From Calliopum simillimum (taxonomy: Eukaryota > Arthropoda > Insecta > Diptera > Lauxaniidae): 64,000 nucleotides of DNA. This document shows, in pieces, positions 56,436 through 64,000 of this stretch (its first letter is position 1; every line of letters begins with the position of its first letter). The stretch lies in contig OX638369.1 of the NCBI GenBank assembly GCA_951812925.1, positions 16,335,329 through 16,399,328 on the forward strand, given 5' to 3'. A program made the position numbers and the translations under genes. Under the pieces are notes generated by a model. That model made no database searches, was not told where the DNA came from, and saw nothing but the letters and a program-made list of their open reading frames with translations.

Positions 56436-59400
56436 TCTGAGATGTAGAACAGTTAGGAAGTCAGAAGATAGAGTCCTTTGAAACATTCTTCCACATTTTC
56501 TCGCTAACAGATTTATTAACTGAACCATAATCATCATCAATTAAGTCAAGTAACCGCAAAACCGCAAATATCCGATGTAAAGGATAAATTTATGATACTC
56601 AAAATGTTTAGGAACAACGATAAAAACAAATTAATGACATCATTTAAAAAGCTGCCACACACAAAGCCAACGAAGCAGATAAAGAAGACAGCTGTGAATT
56701 TTAACTAACAAAGACATCGTCATCGACACATCACATCAGACACAGATCATCAGATCAGTAGGATCAGTAGGAGGATAGCAGATATGGGTATGTAACAGAA
56801 CACACGCAGATGCAAATCTGCAACGAAGCACTAAATCTGTACAGTTAAAACCAACCAACCGTTCAAGCAAGAAGGTCAAAAGGACGCGTCAGTCGTTTCA
56901 TCAACACATTTAGCGCGCTACAAAAGCATTTAAGCCAAACACCGACAATACGGCATACGGGAGTAGGCTACCACTAATACAATATACAGTTCATGAGGGG
57001 TTCAAAGATCCCCATATACACTTTCCGCTACCATCCCCCCGCGCTCCTTGAAGAGTGTCGTCTGTATTTTTATGCTGTGGTTAATCAGACTCATTTGGTG
57101 GTCAGAGCCATTTATTTACTAAATTATGAACATGGTTTGCAAATTTTTGTGGTTAAAAGAAGGAAAGCAACTTTTTTTGGATTTTTGATTAAGTTATGTT
57201 GGCCATATTGAGATGACCATAAAGCCCGTATTTTTTTTTGCTTCGCGCAGTTTTGATTGTTTGTTCTTCATCTTCTTCAGTTTCTTTATCTTTCGTTTGG
57301 CTTCCCAAAAGACAAGCCAATTTTAAGTTTGAGTATCGCCGAAATTATGATAAAGTGACCTCTTTGGTTATTATTTATGGCCTATTAGTGCGGCTCAACT
57401 GAGCTCTGAAATGTGTAGACAGCAGCAGCACAGGACAGGACCGCACAGGTAACAAAGCGTTCGTTTTTTTTTGTTTTTGATTTTTTTACCCTTAGGCAAA
57501 GTCCCAAAAAATGCTTGCTTGATATGCCAAAAAAAAAGGTATAACAAATCGTTCGACTGAGTTGATGAGTTAATAGGAATCGTGTTACAAAAATCTCTGC
57601 TTTTTTGTTTAAATGACTCTATATCCGCTTACTGTGCTTTGAGCTGATTTTAATATGGTTAAGCCTGAACTTAATGGTACTAAATGGGTCTAAACCGTAT
57701 GGTTGCTTTGGCTTAATGAATTCATCTGCGTTAATTTAGGTGTTGTTTTTGTAAAAAATAAGAGAACTTTAAAGCTTTCAACAAAATGTACACTTCCGGT
57801 GCTAATTGGATTGTGTTGTAGACTGTGCTTCAAGACTGGCACACGGGACTAAATAGTTTCATTAAGAAGTGTTGATATATTGAAATATTCGCACACGGAG
57901 AGTTTAAAAAACTATTTTCAGAGTGATGCTACTTGTGGGTTAAAAAATGTTTTGACCACCCATGTTTTTAGGAAGTTTTGAAAATAATATAAAATTATGC
58001 AATTTTTTGGAAAAATGGGTACTATCTATTTGTTTGCTTCAAAATTTCATTTATTTTCGTGATCCCTCACTCAATTGAAAACCATAAGAATTCAGTAACA
58101 ACGTATATCTTATTGCAAATAATTGAAAAACTCAAACGATTGAAATGTGCCTAACAAGTTTGAACTGCACGAACAAAATTTACACGATTACTTACAGCAG
58201 TTAAAAAAATTTTTTCAAACATTTTTTGCCTACCTCCATTTAATTAAGGAAAATTTTAACTCTGAAAAAGTGTGTCAATAGCGCACAATATAAACAAATT
58301 GCCGCAATTTAATCAAATTCGCAGCTTAACGACGATTTCATAGCTATGATTTCTTGAAAGTGAAAAATTTTTACGAAAAAAAAAAAAACTGAAAGTTACG
58401 AAAACTTGAAGTTGTTGACTTGGTTCAAGCAAATATTTTACTAACGAATTTTAATTGCAATCGATATTTTTTTTTTTTGTTGATTCCATACCATGAATTT
58501 ATGCAATAAAAGTGGCAAAAAATATTTCATTAAATTTACTCGGAGAATAAAAAAAAATAAATAAAAATTCAACAGAATACGGGAAGAAACTGCTGCAATT
58601 TGGCATGCAGTGGCTTAATGTGACTCAAAAGAGTTTGCTAAAGATTTAAGCCAAACTGTTTACATTTTTGTTTCTTTGCTAGAGCAGCCAAAAAATTTTG
58701 ACCGTCCAAATATTTTGAAAAATAATGTCGTTGCACCCTGTGAAAAACTAATCCAAACGTAATGAGGTGAATTTAGCGTGTGGTGAAAAGCCAGGCCCAG
58801 AAGTTGTGCATGTACACCATACACAATAATATCAACAACGAGCGGAACTATAAAAAGGTTGGTGCACAGCGGAGCAGACAACATTTCAACAAAACTGTTG
58901 TCAGAACCATTTAGAAGTTTCCTACGCTACGATATTCGGTTGTGCATCACAGAAACTGCGGGCGCTTGGAGTATGTTGTCAAAGGTTTCAATCTTCAGCA
59001 GCAGATGATTTATTAGCTCGTTCGCTTTAAGTTCCAACTCACTTGTAGTTTGTATAGCCCTGTAAAATTTGAAGTATTAACTACTTACAAATATCGCTCA
59101 GTAGTCAAAATTCGACCACAAATGTATTAAACTTTTTGGTACTTTTTGTACTTTTTTGCTATTTGGTATAAAATAAAAAAACTCATATACCCTAGACTAT
59201 TGTATATGTGATCTGGTCTATGAAATGGGGCTTATGAGTCAAAAACAAAATTTCCCAATGTTCTGCCGATTCGCAAAAATTTACCTTTAAAAGTTGTTTT
59301 CCAGTTGTTTTGACAACATTTTTTTTTCACACGTAAGCCCCCTTTCCATAGACCAGGTCACATACATAAAAATGAATGTTTGTAAGTCTGTATGTTCCTT

Positions 59401-59520
59401 ATAGATTCCCAAACGGCTACACCTATCACCATGAAAATTTATATTTATAGGTTTTTGGGTATGACGCTTGTTTCTGCATCATTAGTTTTTTCGGTTTTTT
59501 TTTTCACCCAAAGGTCCCCT
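56436..59520. other. AT-rich non-coding sequence
   Basis: No gene recognised. Poly-A and poly-T runs are frequent (~58375-58390, ~58468-58480). Confidence 0.5.
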
Positions 59521-59780
59521 CTATGGACCTTTCCTTTTTTTGTGTTTTTTACGCGTTTCATGACTTTTTTACAAAATTTTTTATTTAATTTTTTTCGTAT
59601 TTTCTACGCGTTTCATGATTTATTACGACATTTGAGTGTAAAAAATTTTTTTTACCAAATGATCCCCCTTTGGATATATATATTTTTCCCGTTTTTTCGT
59701 GTTTTCTACGCGTTTCATGACTTTTTACGACAATTTAGTGGCAAAAACTTTTTTCACCAAAGGGTTTGTACCCTATTTTT
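59521..59780 (+). repeat. Short tandem repeat with TTTTCTACGCGTTTCATGA
   Basis: Three spaced copies of the block (~59537, ~59590, ~59694), each followed by TTTACGACA-like and CACCAAA-like words, imply an imperfect ~60-100-bp repeat. The 139-codon open frame across it is Phe-rich and low-complexity. Confidence 0.65.
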
Positions 59781-59945
59781 TCGTGTCTCTAAAAAAATTT
59801 ATTTATCATGAAAATATTTAACGGACATGGATGATATTCGGTATATATATATCGGGATATCGGTATAAATAATATCCAAAGATAAAAAGACGGTGCCTCG
59901 CCCTTTAAAAATGTCATATCTCTGAAATAATTGAAATTCAGTACA

Positions 59946-61550
59946 TACAGCCATAAATAGCACACTTTTTTTAAGCTTAAGAGAAATGATTTTTATTTCA
60001 ATTAACTTATTTTTCTAAAACTAGGATGATGTATACACTTAACTTAAATTATCACCAATTCAGTTAACAAACAAAAATTTGAATAGAAATAAAAAACTAA
60101 GAATTTTATAAAAGAAATGGCTCATATAGCCTTAATTTGTTGATTATATAAATAGCACATATCTTGTATATTGTGAATATTTTTTTTTTAATACTAGAAT
60201 TTTACAAAATTTGTCTGCAAATGTTTACAAATATTTAATATTTTGTGTTAAAGCCTTTATTTTGTACAGCAGCTTCGCATCTTCGGGTCATGGTCTCCAC
60301 AAGCCTTTGACACCTCTCCTTAGGGATGGAGGATCAAGCTTCTTGGGCTGCAGTCAACAATTCATCAGATTTTTTAAAATTTTTTTTTTTGAAATTTTAT
60401 CCTTTACATCACCCCATAAGTTTTTTATCGGGTTCAGGTCTGGGCTTTGAGTAAGCCAGTCCAAAACGGGTCATTATCATGCATGAAGGTCAATTTAAAT
60501 GGCATGGATGCGAAAACAAATGATTCCATGACATCTGTTTATATATTTAAATACCTGTATTGGTCCATTTTGTCCTTTATTAGTTCGATTGGCTCCTGTC
60601 CAAAAAAAAATGTGAAAAAGCATTTGTCATTCGCTAAAGAACATCGAAAAAATGTTATCCAGTTTTGGAAAAATGTACTTTGGATGGATGAGACTAAGAT
60701 AAATAGACTAGGAGCTGATGGAAAAACATTTGTTCGTTGCCAAAAAAAATCAAACCGTGACCCCAAGATATACCAGGAAAACAGTAAAGCATGGTGGAGG
60801 TAGTATCATGATTTGGGGTTCGTTTTCATGGCATGGCATTGGGCCAATCGAACTAATAAAGGAAAAAATGGACCAATATAGGTATTTAAATATATTAACA
60901 GATGTGATGGAATCAATTTTTTTCGCATCCATGCCATTTAAATGGACCTTCATGCATGATAATGACCCGAAACATACGGCCAAAAGTATCAAATACTGGC
61001 TTCGGCGTGAGAAAATAAGCGTTTTGGACTCAAAGCCCAGACCTGAACCCGATAAAAATCTTATGGGGTGATGTAAAGGATGAAATTTCAAAAAAAAAAT
61101 TTCTAAAATTTTGATGAATTGTGGACTGCAGCCCAAGAAGCTTGGTACTCCACCCCTAAGGAGAGGTGTGAAAGGCTTGTGGAGACCATGACCCGAAAAT
61201 GCGAAGCTGCTGTACAAAATAAAGGCTTTAATACAAAATATTAAATATTTGTAAACATTTGCAGACAAATTTTGTAAAATTCTAGTATTGAAAAAAAAAA
61301 AAAATATTCACAATATACAAGATATGTGCTACATATTTATATGACCAACAAATTAAGGCTATATTAGCCATTTCTTTTATAAAATTCCTAGTTTTTTATT
61401 TCTATTCAAATTTTTGTTTGTTAACTGAATTGGTGATAATTTAAGTTAAGTGTATACATCGTCTTAGTTTTAGAAAAATAAGTTAATTGAAATAAAAATG
61501 ATTTTTCTTAAGCTTAAAAAAAGTGTGCTATTGATTTGATCATAGCTGTA
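59946..61550. mobile_element. Palindromic Tc1-like transposon, 1.6 kb
   Basis: The element (59948-61548) begins CAGCCATAAATAGCACACTT, ends with the mirror of CAGCTATGATCAAATCAATA plus GCACACTT, and is flanked by TA (59946-59947, 61549-61550). The left arm (59948-~60594) is an inverted copy of the right arm (~60841-61548). The right arm is the true 3' half of a Tc1 gene. The ~245-bp spacer carries the part of the transposase just upstream. The normal 5' half (N-terminal DNA-binding domain) is absent. The left arm has its own deletion of ~55 bp after the DNDP block. It is non-autonomous and would form a ~600-bp hairpin if transcribed. Confidence 0.92.
60600..61243 (+). pseudogene. Tc1 transposase, C-terminal two thirds, catalytic Glu lost
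   Basis: Frames read FAKEHRKNVIQFWKNVLWMD plus ETKINRLGADGKTFVR (first Asp), KTVKHGGGSIMIWGSFSWHG, FMHDNDPKHTAKSIKYWL (second Asp), then, after an indel, SPDLNPIKILWGDVKD, where other Tc1 enzymes have NPIENLWG, and a C-terminus with ERCERLVETMTRKCEAAVQN. The Glu of the DDE triad is therefore Lys. Frameshifts lie near 60775 and 61030, and there is a stop before the last segment at ~61110. No N-terminal helix-turn-helix is present. Confidence 0.88.
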
Positions 61551-62119
61551 TATAAATTGCATCAGGATAATTTACATTTTTTGGTTTAATTTAATTGGAT
61601 AATGCCCTACTCTCCGTACAAGAAAAAGTGTGGCAACGCACGCCGGGAAATGATAGTACGATACAAATCAAAAAGTAAACAAAACAAAAAGCATGAAGTC
61701 TTTGTTTTGCTATTTGGTCTTTCTCTTTGTGCTTCATCCCATTTTCCAGCTCTTTGTGACCGCATATTTTGTTGTTGTTAATATTAAAAAATTTGTATTT
61801 AATTTTACCTAGCTCAAAGGCCACATATTAAAATAATCTAATCTTTGTGCAAATCTACACATAAATACCTTTCTAATGGTATATTATTCAAAGTCATTCT
61901 CTATTTCTAACTACGTAAGAAAGGGGTGACAAATTTTTGTTCTGCGTATTAATGTATACTTAGATTAAGTAAAATGTGTGTCCCAGTAAAGTTAAAATTG
62001 AAAATTAGAAAAAAGTTCAGATCCAGACGCCAAATGCCACCGCGGCCCATAAGGCCTATTGTGCTATCCCTGACAAAACCTATTTAAAAGTCAGTCCTTT
62101 AATGTATATACATTGGAAT
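61551..62119. other. AT-rich non-coding sequence
   Basis: No gene recognised. Confidence 0.5.
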
Positions 62120-62990
62120 TAAGGCGCCCACCTCAGAAGTAGAGGGATACACGATAGAAAAGTAGCAAAGTCTGTGTCTTGCTAGACCATCCAGTGACAT
62201 AGAATATGTTTTTCACTACAAAATCTACAGAATTCATCCCAGACTAATTCATAGTTAGAGAGCAGTATGTATCTTGTGAGAAATCCCCTAACAGTTCGTA
62301 TACCTTTCCTGTTCAGCATAAGCAACTGTTCTGTCCTTTGTTTGAAAACTCTTGTCATGATTGATTTTGCTTGTCTGATGCCTAGGGAGTCGTCCTAGCC
62401 TTCTTGAACTTTTCTGTCCAGCCAATTGTGAAGGTTAAATTTTATAGGTAGGTCTTAAAGTGTTGATGATTTTTTCTTTGCGAGATCATCTGCAGTTTCA
62501 TTACCATCAATTCCAAGTATCCAAATGAGGTGAATTTTTTGAAAGCACTCCCAAACTAACAACTTTTCTGTCTGATAGAATACAGATGTTTATTCTTTTG
62601 GGAAGCTTTCTTTCGTATTCCCTCAGACAAAACTCAATCGAGCTATATGCACTTGCATTCCACCTGCAATACTGAATTTTCTTTGCTCATGCATGAAAAT
62701 ATATTTTTTATGCGGCCTGACACCGTTTACACCAACTCCAACTCCCTCATTTGTCTTGAAGTATAGGTAGTTATCACCAACGTATTGAGGTCGTTTCTTT
62801 GCCTATGCATTTCTGCTGGGGAACTTGCAAATTATGTAGAAAACTGTATTTGGGTATAGAGAAATCACTGATGGTGATGATTAGGTTGCTGTAGGTTGCA
62901 GATCCTTTCCCTTGATATTTGATATTTCCAGCCCTCCCTTTGTCCAGTAACATAAGTTTCGCTATGAATCTCAGCACTTTCTTCCTTATC
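62120..62990 (-). pseudogene. LINE relic: RNase H and C-terminal zinc region
   Basis: Reading down from 62990: VLRFIAKLMLLDKGRAGN, then FKTNEGVGVGVNG (position of the first RNase H strand, where TDGS is usual), ASAYSSIEFCLREYERKLP plus RINICILSD (second and third acidic positions), WILGIDGNETADDLAKK (the GN..AD motif that closes RNase H domains), LHNWLDRKVQ, and a C-terminal IRTVRGFLTRYI with CRFC. This order is found in RNase H-bearing non-LTR elements of the I/LOA/R1 type. Several frameshifts and stops; RT and endonuclease missing. Confidence 0.7.
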
Positions 62991-64000
62991 CGTAGATGTA
63001 AAATTGAAGATAATTATGTGTAAAGAAAATAGTGAAGAAAAATAAATACATTTGAGTAGAGGAAGAGGGATTTAATAAGTGAAAATTTGAAAGCAAAATT
63101 TCGCAGAAATATGTCTCGACCAAGGTTCCCCAAATTTTTCCCAAAAATCTTATTAAAAGACTCTTCAATCATATTTCTGCAGTACTCTTTCTAAAAAGTC
63201 TGACTAAGAAAAAAAGCCCACTAGAAGTGAAAAACATCTACAATAAAAAAAAAATTGTTGTTCTATCAAAGTGGAAGGATGTTCTCGATGTTTCTGATCA
63301 TTCTTTTTAACCTCACGCTAAATTTCCATTCCCATTGTCAGCTGTGGTCTCATTGTTTCTTCCCACCACTAGCACAGGGTGCATTGAAGTTGAAAAATTA
63401 AAAAATGTTGCAAAATTCAAAAGGTTGAAAAACATTAAAAACTTGGAAAATGTAAAGTATGTTGAGCAGTAAAGCCAAGAACGGGAAAATTTTCTAAAGT
63501 GTTGCCATGTTAGCAAAATTAATGTGTCTAAGCTGGAGCGCAAATTTTTCTTAAACACTTAGGTATCTACCCCACTGTGCTTGCACGTTTTTGCAGCTCT
63601 CTTGGAAATATTAGATATCGATTGTTGAAGACAAAAAAAAAAAAAAAAACAACAACATGAAGTGAAGTAACTTGAAACAGTGTAACTGTCAAATGCAAAA
63701 AAAACATTGTCACGTCAAAATCGTGTCATTAATTTTTTTAGTGTCTCTCTCTCGATTTTCGTATGATTTTTATTTTGTTTATTTATTTACATATTCTCTT
63801 TACATGTGCAAATATTTTTTTCGAAATTCCGTTAAGATCAACTTGTAAACGCAGCTCGCGTGCGCTCAAATCGTTGTCACGTGATATTGCAACATTTTAT
63901 GCAAATTATGCAATCAATCAACACGAATGACAGCGACAAAACAACAAATGACAAATTCACAATATGGCGTCAATTGGAGCGCCAATATGCCTGATTCTAA
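62991..64000. other. AT-rich non-coding sequence
   Basis: No gene recognised. A GTTGAAAAATTAAAAAATG-like low-complexity stretch at 63385-63455 resembles the tract at 19690-20480. Confidence 0.5.

Noticed and set aside
59392..59811. 139-codon Phe-rich frame resembling a membrane protein
   Set aside because: T-rich tandem repeat sequence; hydrophobicity follows composition and no start context or homologue is recognised.

Overview
The window looks like an intergenic or intronic stretch from a large, repeat-rich higher-dipteran (fly) genome. The base composition is strongly AT-rich, with many CAA/TTG, TATG and poly-A/T microsatellites. All protein-like sequence is from transposable elements of fly type: Jockey and RTE non-LTR elements, mariner, Tc1, pogo-like, hAT and PIF/Harbinger-like DNA transposons, and an LTR-retrotransposon gag. 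No host gene was identified. One 14-codon candidate first exon on the minus strand (27973-28014) is weakly supported.

Layout: 0-8.5 kb has a deleted pogo-like element (819-1822) and a 21-bp minisatellite (4255-6440) broken by two CCCAGTGTGC inverted-repeat elements. 8.6-12.3 kb has a 5'-truncated RTE element with exact 14-bp target duplications, then a decayed LTR gag containing a Harbinger-like and a hAT miniature element. 13.3-17.6 kb has a TA-flanked inverted-repeat element abutting a near-complete but mutated Jockey element with a 35-bp tandem repeat in its 3' UTR. 18.5-25.8 kb has a mariner-like pseudogene, simple repeats and a 2.6-kb fold-back hAT element. 26-31.5 kb has two copies of a dispersed repeat family, a hAT miniature element and a short TA-flanked MITE.

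The most striking locus is 32059-33420: three copies (one inverted) of a unit that joins a tRNA-like region with A and B boxes to an intact type I hammerhead ribozyme core, all inside one pair of 13-bp target duplications. Its organisation recalls animal retrozymes or the terminal repeats of Penelope-like elements. Two direct copies put their cleavage sites exactly 575 nt apart.

35-46 kb has fold-back elements, tandem arrays, another hAT MITE and a minus-strand LINE. 48.2-50.5 kb is a hAT transposon with a hAT-type transposase relic and a dimeric Harbinger-like fold-back element nested in it. 51-56.4 kb has a LINE fragment and two more mariner-like copies. 59.9-61.5 kb is a palindromic Tc1 element in which the 5' half is replaced by an inverted copy of the 3' half, and the catalytic Glu is Lys in both arms. 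62.1-63 kb is a LINE RNase H relic.

The genes do not form a cellular pathway. The connecting theme is successive nesting of elements and an unusual number of long inverted repeats that could form hairpin RNA if transcribed. Element boundaries were read by eye from terminal repeats and target duplications; family names rest on recognised protein motifs and duplication length, not on database searches.
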